Of a DNA stretch of 64,000 bases, positions 33,375 through 41,351 are shown piece by piece. The position numbers were made by a program, and so were the translations under genes. How positions within the stretch are numbered: position 1 is the first letter of the stretch; every line of letters begins with the position of its first letter. Source of the DNA: CAZRIZ01 sp050950465 (GTDB lineage: Bacteria; Patescibacteriota; Saccharimonadia; Saccharimonadales; Saccharimonadaceae); the NCBI GenBank assembly GCA_050950465.1, contig JBMNHQ010000001.1:124001-188000 (forward strand), in the 5' to 3' direction. The notes below the pieces were generated by a model. The model saw only the letters and a program-made list of their open reading frames with translations. It had not been told where the DNA came from and made no database searches.

Positions 33375-34615
33375 TAGTTTTTAATCTCCTCTCTAATAAT
33401 TGGCATACTCATGCATCTCGGACCACCACGACCGCGACCAACTTCGGCTCCTGGTACCTCAATCACCTTAATACCAGCCTTACGAAGCTCAGCATTAGTG
33501 ATGTAGTTGCGATCATATGTCACTACTACCCCTGGCGCAATTGCCAAAGTATTGGAGCCATCATTCCATTGCTCGCGAGCTGATGCAATCACATCACCAG
33601 CACCACAATCAATAAATTGAATATGTCGTTGCAAGGCTTCTTCTAAAGTTTTCTGCAAACCCGTCTCTTGAGTTACAAAGTAGCCAGTCTTAGTATCAGC
33701 TTTGGTTAACTCGAATATTTTCATGTCACCTTCACCCAATTTACGAATCGCTGGATGAATCGAGAACTTATCGTAATCTACCATTGTAAAGACCGTATCC
33801 AGATGCATAAAGGCCCGCTTGGAAGGAATTTCAATCGCCAAAACCTTCTCAAAATCAGAATTCTTAAATAAATTAATAGTAAACTCTTCAATTGCCTCAG
33901 CCTGAGTGCGTTCACTAATACCAATTGCTATCGTCTTAGAATTTAATACTAATTCATCACCGCCTTCCATTGAAAAGCGACTATTTCGATCAAAGTAACG
34001 CGGTATCTTAGCATCTTTAAAGCGCGGATGGTAGCGCAAAATATAATCCATAAACAGAGACTCGCGCCGCCTAGCTGGCCAGTGCATCTTGTTAATTGTC
34101 ACACCATGACCAATTGCTGCCGCTGGGTCACGTTGAAAATACATATTCGGCATTGGATCAAGATAAAATGGGTATTCATCAATCAAGAAATGATGTAATT
34201 GTTTCTCTTTTGGATCTGGCACCTCAACTTCATGCTTACGCACCCCAGCAATAATCTTCGCCACCATTTCTTTGGCTGGCATATTACCAAGGTAGCTGAT
34301 AATCGCATCAGTTGTCGCACGACCACCTTGCTTAGAGGCACGCACCATTTCGCGAGCAAATTGCCACTTTACTTCTTCGGTTGCTAATGCTTCTGCCACT
34401 AGATCCACTAAATATAGGACCTCGGCGCCATTATCACGCAAAACTTTTGCTAAGGCATCGTGCTCTTCTTGGGCCACTTTTAAATATGGAACGTCGTCAA
34501 ACAACATACGTTCCATATAGTCAGGTGTTAAACCTTCTAACTCTTCGCCCGGACGATGCAGAATGACCGCTTTAAGCTTACCAATTTCGGATTTGATATT
34601 AATCGGTTGCTGCAT
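33374..34615 (-). CDS. arcA: Arginine deiminase ArcA
   Basis: 413 residues, normal length. It starts with the HRPGEELEGLTPDYMERMLF motif, continues with MYFQRDPAAAIGHGV, EGGDELVLN and HLDTVFTM, and ends with the catalytic Cys in GRGGPRCMSMP. It hydrolyses arginine to citrulline and ammonia. First gene of the operon, with a strong promoter and an AAAGGGGAG ribosome site. Confidence 0.98.
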   Translation of the reverse strand: MQQPINIKSEIGKLKAVILHRPGEELEGLTPDYMERMLFDDVPYLKVAQEEHDALAKVLRDNGAEVLYLVDLVAEALATEEVKWQFAREMVRASKQGGRATTDAIISYLGNMPAKEMVAKIIAGVRKHEVEVPDPKEKQLHHFLIDEYPFYLDPMPNMYFQRDPAAAIGHGVTINKMHWPARRRESLFMDYILRYHPRFKDAKIPRYFDRNSRFSMEGGDELVLNSKTIAIGISERTQAEAIEEFTINLFKNSDFEKVLAIEIPSKRAFMHLDTVFTMVDYDKFSIHPAIRKLGEGDMKIFELTKADTKTGYFVTQETGLQKTLEEALQRHIQFIDCGAGDVIASAREQWNDGSNTLAIAPGVVVTYDRNYITNAELRKAGIKVIEVPGAEVGRGRGGPRCMSMPIIREEIKN

Positions 34616-34651
34616 TTGTCTCCCCTTTTTAGTTTTTTCTTACTACTTATA

Positions 34652-34679
34652 TTTATAGCATAAGCACGATTTATGTCAA
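34652..34679 (-). promoter_or_regulatory. Promoter of the arc operon
   Basis: On the minus strand: TTGACA, 16-nt spacer ending in TGC, TATAAA, then a leader of about 30 nt to the ArcA ribosome site. One of the best -35/-10 matches in the window. Confidence 0.7.
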
Positions 34680-34838
34680 AGAGAAAATGTTATGTATCGA
34701 CAATCATCACGACAGCTAGTGCAAAAATCATCGTATATATAAACATCAGAAAGAGAGCTAATCACAAAAATATTACAGAATTACCTCAAGAACGCTATTT
34801 GACAAGAAACATATTATAATGTATCGTATAGCCATCAA

Positions 34839-34856
34839 CTCATCACGTTTGATGAG
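34839..34856 (+). promoter_or_regulatory. Leader hairpin before the 159-residue gene
   Basis: A perfect 7-bp hairpin CTCATCA-CGTT-TGATGAG directly ahead of the AAGGAGGG ribosome site; a TATAAT box lies at 34815-34820. It may affect translation or RNA stability. Confidence 0.45.
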
Positions 34857-34871
34857 CAAGGAGGGTGCAAG

Positions 34872-35351
34872 ATGGAGAACATTACAATTAAACGCAGAAA
34901 TCAAATTTTGGTTTTAGGATTTACACTTGAAGGCGACGACGATGAGAAAGCCAAGGACTTGATTAGCACACTACAGGAAAAATTCGAGATCGACAACGAT
35001 GGCGTGGACCGGCATCGCCATGTAGAGTTATTCGAGGAGCATTTTTTCAAAAGAATATTTCCGAGAAGAAAAAGTCAATTCCAGTCCATACCACAAGCAG
35101 TAGTGATAATGACCCATACTAAAAATCTTTGGGAAACTCTCAATTCTACATTCTATCCCAACGACATATTAGGGGGATCTTCAATGATAATCTCTCCGAT
35201 GAAAACAGCTGATATTGAAGTGGCAAACCACATCGACAAGCAATTTCTTAAAGAAATAGTCGCAACGTGCGACAAATATGACGTTGACTGTTTTATCATG
35301 TCAGACATCCTAGCTCAATCGACCGTAGTCCAAACAAAAAATCCATCATAA
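34872..35351 (+). CDS. Hypothetical soluble protein
   Basis: 159 residues, no signal or transmembrane segment. The N terminus (TIKRRNQILVLGFTL) and the repeated hydrophobic strands suggest a small alpha/beta fold; the central part is rich in His and Arg (DRHRHVELFEEHFF). I recognise no family. It is an isolated unit with its own -10 box, a leader hairpin, a very strong ribosome site and a perfect terminator, so it is probably well expressed under its own control. Confidence 0.75.
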   Translation: MENITIKRRNQILVLGFTLEGDDDEKAKDLISTLQEKFEIDNDGVDRHRHVELFEEHFFKRIFPRRKSQFQSIPQAVVIMTHTKNLWETLNSTFYPNDILGGSSMIISPMKTADIEVANHIDKQFLKEIVATCDKYDVDCFIMSDILAQSTVVQTKNPS

Positions 35352-35371
35352 ACTAATTTCTGCTTCACAAA

Positions 35372-35399
35372 TTAAACCCCGCTCCAAAGCGGGGTTTAA
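35372..35399 (+). terminator. Terminator of the 159-residue gene
   Basis: A 12-bp perfect stem TTAAACCCCGCT / AGCGGGGTTTAA with a CCAA loop. Confidence 0.85.
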
Positions 35400-35411
35400 A
35401 AATTAGACGTG

Positions 35412-35417
35412 TATAAT
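35412..35417 (+). promoter_or_regulatory. -10 box of leaderless galE
   Basis: TATAAT 7 nt before the ATG at 35425; no ribosome site. Confidence 0.65.
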
Positions 35418-35424
35418 AGTTAAC

Positions 35425-36435
35425 ATGATTAAGGAAATTTTAGTAACAGGTGGCGCAGGCTATATTGGTTCACACACCGTTGTTGAATTAATTGAAACTG
35501 GTTTTGAGCCTATAGTTGTCGACAATCTATCCAATTCGTCAGCCAATGTAATTGATCGAATCGGACAAATAACTGGTAAAAAACCAATCTTCTATAAGAT
35601 TGATGTTTGTAACCAAACTAAATTAGCTGAGATATTCACGAAACATAATTTCGATGCTGTTATACACTTTGCCGGACTCAAGGCCGTTGGCGAATCAGTT
35701 GAGAAACCACTATCTTATTACCGTAACAACATCGACTCATCCTTAAGTCTATTTGAAACTATGCTTAAGTTTGATGTTAGAAAACTGATTTTTAGTTCAT
35801 CGGCTACAGTTTACGGCGACGGAGAAGTGCCCTTTTCTGAGGATGATCCAACGGGTGTAGGTATCACTAATCCGTATGGCCAAACCAAATTTATGATTGA
35901 GCAAATTATGAAAGATTTGTGCATTGCTGAGCCAAGTTTTCAAGCCGTAGCCCTACGTTATTTCAACCCCATCGGTGCTCACCCCTCTGGTTTGATTGGC
36001 GAAGATCCTAAAGGAATTCCCAATAACCTACTGCCCTATGTGCTAAAGGTGGCTGCAGGTGAACTACCCGAAGTCAGAGTTTTTGGTAATGACTATGATA
36101 CTCCAGATGGCACTGGAGTGCGCGACTATATTCATGTAATTGACTTAGCCCAAGGCCATTTGGCAGCACTCAAACATATTCAGTCTGGTTTTACCGCCAT
36201 TAATCTCGGCACTGGTCATGGCACTTCGGTCTTAGAACTCATCAAAGCAACTGAATTAGCCAGTAACAAAACCATACCCTATACAATCACCAAACGACGC
36301 GCTGGTGATTTAGCCACTATTTATGCTAACGTCGACAAAGCTAAAAAGGTTCTAGGTTGGCAAACTCACAGAGACATCAACGAAGCCTGCAGAGACAGTT
36401 GGAAATGGCAAAATTACAAAACGTCCAAAAAATAA
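35425..36435 (+). CDS. galE: UDP-glucose 4-epimerase GalE
   Basis: 336 residues of the extended short-chain dehydrogenase family. NAD-binding VTGGAGYIGSHTV lies at residue 7; the catalytic Ser region FSSSATVYGD and the YGQTK (YxxxK) motif follow. It interconverts UDP-Glc and UDP-Gal and supplies the glycosyltransferases of the following locus. Its 3' end overlaps the next gene by about 30 nt. Confidence 0.95.
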   Translation: MIKEILVTGGAGYIGSHTVVELIETGFEPIVVDNLSNSSANVIDRIGQITGKKPIFYKIDVCNQTKLAEIFTKHNFDAVIHFAGLKAVGESVEKPLSYYRNNIDSSLSLFETMLKFDVRKLIFSSSATVYGDGEVPFSEDDPTGVGITNPYGQTKFMIEQIMKDLCIAEPSFQAVALRYFNPIGAHPSGLIGEDPKGIPNNLLPYVLKVAAGELPEVRVFGNDYDTPDGTGVRDYIHVIDLAQGHLAALKHIQSGFTAINLGTGHGTSVLELIKATELASNKTIPYTITKRRAGDLATIYANVDKAKKVLGWQTHRDINEACRDSWKWQNYKTSKK

Positions 36436-37574
36436 AGCGTTGTCTCTTAGTTGCAACTGTATGGCAGGCGATAGTTTTAATAATAGCTCTGATTATTCAA
36501 ATCACAAACCGACAACCACTTTCATTAGAGTACATGACCAACTGGGACGGCGGTTGGTATAAAGCAATTTTAAACGGTGCTTATTCCAACCCCACCAGCC
36601 CCGCCACAGCTTTCTATCCACTATTACCATTAATCGTTAAAATCCTGCAGATAATCACTTTCAATACCATTCCCCTACCGATAATTATTCTATTTATCAA
36701 TATTATCTTTTTAGCAATCGCTATTTTTTTCCTGCACGAAATTGCTCTAATTTTTCTTAAGAAAGAAAAGTCAGCTAATCTAGCTGTCTTGTTATTCCTA
36801 ACCTTTCCAACCGCTTTTTTCATGGGGCAATTCTATACCGAAGTCTTGTTCTGTGCCCTATCTTTTGCCGCCTACTTTTTTGCCCTAAACAAACAATGGC
36901 CCAAAATGGGCGTCATGCTAGCAATTTTAACCGCTACACGACTACCAAGCATATTAATCATACTGCTTTGTGGCCTAGAATATCTCAATAAGCACCAGTG
37001 GAAAATCAAAGAAGCCTTTAATAAAAATTTAGCTTGGTTTCTATTAGCGCCAATCGGTTTTCTATTCTACGGACTATACCTGCTAAGCGCACGTGGTAAC
37101 TTCTTTAGTATGATGGAAGCCTATAGCCTAACTAATGACTGGGTCTACCACAGATTTGACCCAATATTCATCAGAACCATTTTCAAAGAAGCTATTATTG
37201 TCTTCACCAATCCCTTTTTGGCTAAGAGACTCAATTGGGGTAATTACATTGTCAATCACCTAATGCCATTTTTGAGCCTTGCCCTTCTGGCTATCGCTTC
37301 AGTTTACGCCATCAAAAAATTCAAGTCAAAAGGCCACGTCTTGGGTATCACTGGATTAATTTCAATCATCTTTTATACACTTAATGGCAACATCGTTTCG
37401 GTTCATCGCTATACTCTACCCAGCTTTGTAATTTTTATTAGCCTAGCCAGCTTTATAAGCACCCAACTAAGTAATAAACTACAAAAACTTGCCATCGCTA
37501 GCTGGCTAATTCTCGGTATCACCACCAACCTAATTTTGTTCTATCTTTTTACTAACCTAAAATTTATTGGTTAA
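36405..37574 (+). CDS. PIG-V/GPI-mannosyltransferase-like membrane glycosyltransferase
   Basis: 389 residues from the ATG at 36405; a longer frame starts at 36357 deeper in galE. About ten hydrophobic segments. The first external loop has NWDGGWYKAI, and ATAFYPLLPL comes next, the pattern of PIG-V-like GT-C enzymes that use lipid-linked sugars. Donor and acceptor are unknown. It is followed by GtrA- and DPM1-like genes, which would supply and flip such lipid-linked sugars. Confidence 0.75.
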   Translation: MAKLQNVQKIKRCLLVATVWQAIVLIIALIIQITNRQPLSLEYMTNWDGGWYKAILNGAYSNPTSPATAFYPLLPLIVKILQIITFNTIPLPIIILFINIIFLAIAIFFLHEIALIFLKKEKSANLAVLLFLTFPTAFFMGQFYTEVLFCALSFAAYFFALNKQWPKMGVMLAILTATRLPSILIILLCGLEYLNKHQWKIKEAFNKNLAWFLLAPIGFLFYGLYLLSARGNFFSMMEAYSLTNDWVYHRFDPIFIRTIFKEAIIVFTNPFLAKRLNWGNYIVNHLMPFLSLALLAIASVYAIKKFKSKGHVLGITGLISIIFYTLNGNIVSVHRYTLPSFVIFISLASFISTQLSNKLQKLAIASWLILGITTNLILFYLFTNLKFIG

Positions 37575-37603
37575 AAAATTAAATTTTGCTAAGATTAATA
37601 CAC

Positions 37604-38056
37604 ATGAAAATTAAACAGCTTATCACTAAGCACGCCGATAAATTAAAATTTATTATTATTGGTGGCTTTAACACTGCGCTCGACTTTACTATTTTGTTCG
37701 CACTATCTAATTTGCTACATTTAGATAAACTAGTTAGTAACATCATTTCTACTTCTATTACCATGACATCAAGCTACTTGTTAAACCGAAAATATACTTT
37801 TGAAAATGACAATAAGAGTCGCGATCAATTTATTAAGTTCATTATAGTTACCCTAGTTGGCCTGTGGGGATTACAGACCATCATCATTCAAGCCTTTAGC
37901 TACTTGCTAAGCGGCATCATTGAGAATAGTAATATTGTACTTTTTATTGGCAAACTAGTCGCCACCGGTGCGTCAATGATTTGGAACTTTGTACTTTACA
38001 AAAATATTGTTTTTAAGAAAACCGACGAAAAGACTAAAACTGATTGCGAATCGTAA
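37604..38056 (+). CDS. GtrA-like membrane protein
   Basis: 150 residues, four transmembrane segments. LKFIIIGGFNTALDFTILF at the start and NRKYTFEND after the second helix are typical of GtrA proteins, linked to movement of polyprenyl-phosphate sugars across the membrane. The ATG at 37604 is preferred to 37586 because a TAAGAT box lies 8 nt before it. Converges with the DPM1-like gene, overlapping by 23 nt. Confidence 0.85.
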   Translation: MKIKQLITKHADKLKFIIIGGFNTALDFTILFALSNLLHLDKLVSNIISTSITMTSSYLLNRKYTFENDNKSRDQFIKFIIVTLVGLWGLQTIIIQAFSYLLSGIIENSNIVLFIGKLVATGASMIWNFVLYKNIVFKKTDEKTKTDCES

Positions 38057-38963
38057 AACTAGGACGGCAACGCAATAGTCGCAAGGCTTCATTTAGATAA
38101 ATTGCAACTAGGCCAATCGGAACCAACACTAAACTAACACAAAACAGTATCAGCCACGTTATATAGGCTATCACCGAAAGACTAACGAGCCAGCCAACAA
38201 CCAAAGCAATCGACGAAACTAAGCCGAGCAAAATACCAAAATAAGATATCCAATAAAGTGGCTTGGCACTAAAAGATAAGACTCCTAATTTAGCTAAACG
38301 CAGTTGTTTTATCAACGAATAGCCGGTCTTGCCGTGCAATCGCTCGCGCTCTTCATAAAAAATCGTCTTAGTCTTAAAACCCACTACTTTTACTAAACCA
38401 CGATAAAACTTTGGCGACTCTGGCATTTTATTTATCTCATCAATCACTTTACGATCAATTAATCGAAAATCGGCTTGACTACCAGCAAACTTTACATCGC
38501 TAATCAAGTTCATAAAGCCATAAAACATTTTCGAGGTAACTTTCTTAACAAACGACCAATCATTTGGCCCCAAATCATGCTCAGTATTAACAATCTCGTA
38601 GCCAGCCTCCCACTCCTTAATAAACTTTTTTATTAGTCTCGGCGGTTTCTGCATATCAGCATCCATAGCAATCATAGCATCGCCACGACAAGCTAGCGTA
38701 CCTGCCTCCAGTGCTGCCGCATGGCCAAAATTAGCACTAAAGTCTATTCCCCTGATGGTAATAGCTTTATCCCTGTTGGCTAAAGCTATTTTTTGAATTA
38801 CTCCCCAAGTCTGATCTTTACTGCCGTCGTTTATAAATATAATCTCAAATTTATATTTCTTAGTATCAAGAAACTTAAGAATCTCTTTGTACAGGATTGG
38901 TAAATTGCCCGCTTCGTTATAACATGGTAGAACCAAACTAATTAGTTTTTTCATTTTACTCAT
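38034..38963 (-). CDS. GT2 glycosyltransferase, DPM1/GtrB-like
   Basis: 309 residues. A family 2 catalytic domain with LVLPCYNEAGN, FINDGSKDQTW and the metal-binding region AMDADMQKPP is followed by two transmembrane helices at about 230-290. This layout is that of polyprenyl-phosphate sugar synthases, which pair with GtrA. ATG 38954 is an alternative start three codons in. Confidence 0.88.
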   Translation of the reverse strand: MSKMKKLISLVLPCYNEAGNLPILYKEILKFLDTKKYKFEIIFINDGSKDQTWGVIQKIALANRDKAITIRGIDFSANFGHAAALEAGTLACRGDAMIAMDADMQKPPRLIKKFIKEWEAGYEIVNTEHDLGPNDWSFVKKVTSKMFYGFMNLISDVKFAGSQADFRLIDRKVIDEINKMPESPKFYRGLVKVVGFKTKTIFYEERERLHGKTGYSLIKQLRLAKLGVLSFSAKPLYWISYFGILLGLVSSIALVVGWLVSLSVIAYITWLILFCVSLVLVPIGLVAIYLNEALRLLRCRPSFTIRNQF

Positions 38964-39013
38964 TTAATTCTAGTAAAAATGGCTTAAACAAGCAAGCATG
39001 GCACGTTCGTATA

Positions 39014-40540
39014 CTAATGATTACTGCCCATTACTATATCGTAAAATGACGGCGATTGATGCTGCCGGTAAGTCCTCTGACTAGACGCAGTTATACTATC
39101 GACGTCATAGTAATACGAATTTGCTTGGTTACACCACACCTCAGCGCTAACAGCCGGAGCGCAGTAAGTAAAGTACTCGACCGACTCATCAATAACAACG
39201 TCTCTATATCCAGCGGCCTTCTGGTCCTCTATTTGTTGCTGTGTGCTGAGAAACTCTGCCTTTTGTAAAACCATTCGACCAACTATATCAATCGCCCTAA
39301 TTTTCATACCTACAAGGCCAGCGACTAGCACTAACCCCATAATAGCAATAGCGATTGGCCGGCAAAGTTTCGAACTTGGTATTAGATGAGCTAACATTAT
39401 GGCCAAAATCACAACAGAAACATACAGAAAGAAGTTAGTGGTTAATAGCGTATATTCAGTTATGTCTGGCGAACCACCATAGTGAATTGCAAAAGCTTTG
39501 GCTGCTAACATAACAATTGGTGACACAACAACACTGCCAAACAAAACCCATAATCGCCAGCCTGACGGTAAACTTAAGCGACTTGCTTTACTGGACCGAC
39601 CAGACACACCACACGACGCTATCAAAACTGAGACAAATACTGTGGCGAGGCCAGAAGCATTATATTTTAAAATCTTTGTAAGATTAGCTATGGTTGTCAA
39701 AACAGTCATCTTTATCAAACCAAGGAGACTGCTATCTAAGCTGGGATTAAGTGATTGATTAAGATTCATTCTCACAGTATTACCAGGGGAGATTTTCATG
39801 ATAATCAGTCCAACAATAACAGCAGCCAGCAACACTAATAAAGGACGAACTACGGTTTTTTTGTTAAATACTAAGCAAAGCACTATAGCCAAAGCTACAG
39901 CTAAAAATAATTGAACAGAAAACGCTTCATTTAGAGTTGCCGTAAACAGACCAAACAGCGCTATACCTATATGCCATGACCAGCCAATCTCCCTTTTTTT
40001 GTTTACGATTTTTAAGAACAAGAACACTAGTATGTTAAAGCAAATTAGCGGAATTACATAGGTTATGACACCAGCAAACCAATAGAAATTATCATATGTC
40101 GCTAAAGAAAATAGCATTATTGATAATGTTGTTATGATTGACAGAAACGCTGCCGCAAATTTTCTCTTCTTTGTAACACCAAGCTTCAATAGAGACATTA
40201 GGCTATAAAAAACAATAAAAAGAGATATTCCCAGTAGGCCGACAGAAAACAATGGCGATAAGTATACTAATATCTTTAGGGGAACAAACTTGTATACAAA
40301 CCCCGCTATTATAAAATACGCCACTCTGCCAGACCAACTCTTATAGGTATGGATAATCTTTTCTAGAATGCCAAAAGACTCCATTTGTTTAGAAAAGACC
40401 AAATCATCACCTGATGGCGTATTAAAACGAAAACTAACAATAATCGCACCCAACACCAAAACACTGGCCACGAATGCTAACCTGAGCACGAGATCGCTCG
40501 TAAGGCTCTTATTTAATCGCTTTTTGACAGACTTAATCAT
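39014..40540 (-). CDS. Polytopic membrane protein, DUF6056/GtrII-like
   Basis: 508 residues with about eleven transmembrane segments. The first external loop contains NTPSGDDLVF and the KSWSGRVAYFI stretch, resembling DUF6056/GtrII-type sugar-transfer proteins. The C-terminal external region has two cysteines (TYCAPAVSAEVWCNQ). A role in surface glycosylation is inferred from these motifs and the neighbours. Upstream is the second copy of the repeated promoter/palindrome element. Confidence 0.65.
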   Translation of the reverse strand: MIKSVKKRLNKSLTSDLVLRLAFVASVLVLGAIIVSFRFNTPSGDDLVFSKQMESFGILEKIIHTYKSWSGRVAYFIIAGFVYKFVPLKILVYLSPLFSVGLLGISLFIVFYSLMSLLKLGVTKKRKFAAAFLSIITTLSIMLFSLATYDNFYWFAGVITYVIPLICFNILVFLFLKIVNKKREIGWSWHIGIALFGLFTATLNEAFSVQLFLAVALAIVLCLVFNKKTVVRPLLVLLAAVIVGLIIMKISPGNTVRMNLNQSLNPSLDSSLLGLIKMTVLTTIANLTKILKYNASGLATVFVSVLIASCGVSGRSSKASRLSLPSGWRLWVLFGSVVVSPIVMLAAKAFAIHYGGSPDITEYTLLTTNFFLYVSVVILAIMLAHLIPSSKLCRPIAIAIMGLVLVAGLVGMKIRAIDIVGRMVLQKAEFLSTQQQIEDQKAAGYRDVVIDESVEYFTYCAPAVSAEVWCNQANSYYYDVDSITASSQRTYRQHQSPSFYDIVMGSNH

Positions 40541-40553
40541 ACTTATAGCTTTT

Positions 40554-40615
40554 TAACATATTGCACACTCGGAAAAGAAAACAAGTCTTCTTTTTACTCG
40601 AATACTTATATTGTA
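40554..40615 (-). promoter_or_regulatory. Repeated promoter plus palindrome element, copy 2
   Basis: Minus strand: TACAAT at 40615-40610, CGAG, near-palindrome at 40595-40572 (AAAAAGAAGAC, TT, GTTTTCTTTTC), then GAGTGTG. It aligns without gaps to the recA copy at 7352-7413 over 62 nt with about 11 differences; it ends about 14 nt before the membrane-protein ATG. Confidence 0.6.
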
Positions 40616-40757
40616 ACAGACCCACTTTAGCACAACTAGCCACTTCAACCAAAAGCACAGAACCATTAGCTGGACAGTGCTTGATTTTATTTACCATAAG
40701 TGCTATAATGGGAATATAGCTTTATATAGCAAAATAAAACAAAAATCTTGGAGTGCT

Positions 40758-41351
40758 ATGAAAAACTACACCAACAGAAAACGTAAAAAGAATCGAGTCT
40801 GGCAAACGATTATTGTGTTAGCCTTGGTTGCATTTGGTGGATTCCTAATCTGGAATTACTTCATTCGCCCCGAAAAGCCAACCACACCGGACAATCAAGC
40901 TGTCTCTAATTCTGATAAAGACACCACAACAAAACTCGACGAAGCTACTAAACCAATTAGTGACGACAATACACAAGATGAGCAAAACCCAAAAGACGAC
41001 GGTAAAACACCAATCCAATATGATGGCGACAAGCCTAGTGCCGCCCAAAACTTTACTGGTTTCATTACTAATAAAAACGTCAACCAAAGCACTAACCAGT
41101 TAACTATTCGACTCACAATCGATCAACTAGTCCAACCAGCTGGCACCTGCACTCTCAAACTTACCTCAACTACCTCGAGCGCAATCGTTACGAAGACAGT
41201 CCCGACAATCGATAATCCATCATCTTCATCCTGTCAAGGATTTGACATACCATTGTCAGAATTATCGTCTGGAAAGTGGCAAATCAACGTTCAAATTAAG
41301 AATAATAATAAGTCTGGCGAGATAGACGGTGGGGAGATAGATATACCATGA
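40758..41351 (+). CDS. Hypothetical membrane-anchored protein with disordered linker
   Basis: 197 residues from the ATG at 40758, which has TTGGAG 4 nt before it; the ORF itself opens at 40677, but a TATAAT box lies inside that extension near 40704. A basic N terminus and one transmembrane helix (about 16-35) precede a Thr/Asp/Lys-rich linker (about 40-95) and a small beta domain with one Cys pair (GTCTLKL, SSSCQGF). Probably faces outward. Overlaps the next gene by 4 nt (ATGA), so they act as a pair. Confidence 0.72.
   Translation: MKNYTNRKRKKNRVWQTIIVLALVAFGGFLIWNYFIRPEKPTTPDNQAVSNSDKDTTTKLDEATKPISDDNTQDEQNPKDDGKTPIQYDGDKPSAAQNFTGFITNKNVNQSTNQLTIRLTIDQLVQPAGTCTLKLTSTTSSAIVTKTVPTIDNPSSSSCQGFDIPLSELSSGKWQINVQIKNNNKSGEIDGGEIDIP

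Noticed and set aside
34799..34820. TTGACA plus TATAAT as one promoter ahead of the 159-residue gene
   Set aside because: The spacing between them is only 10 nt; I keep the -10 box but not the pair.
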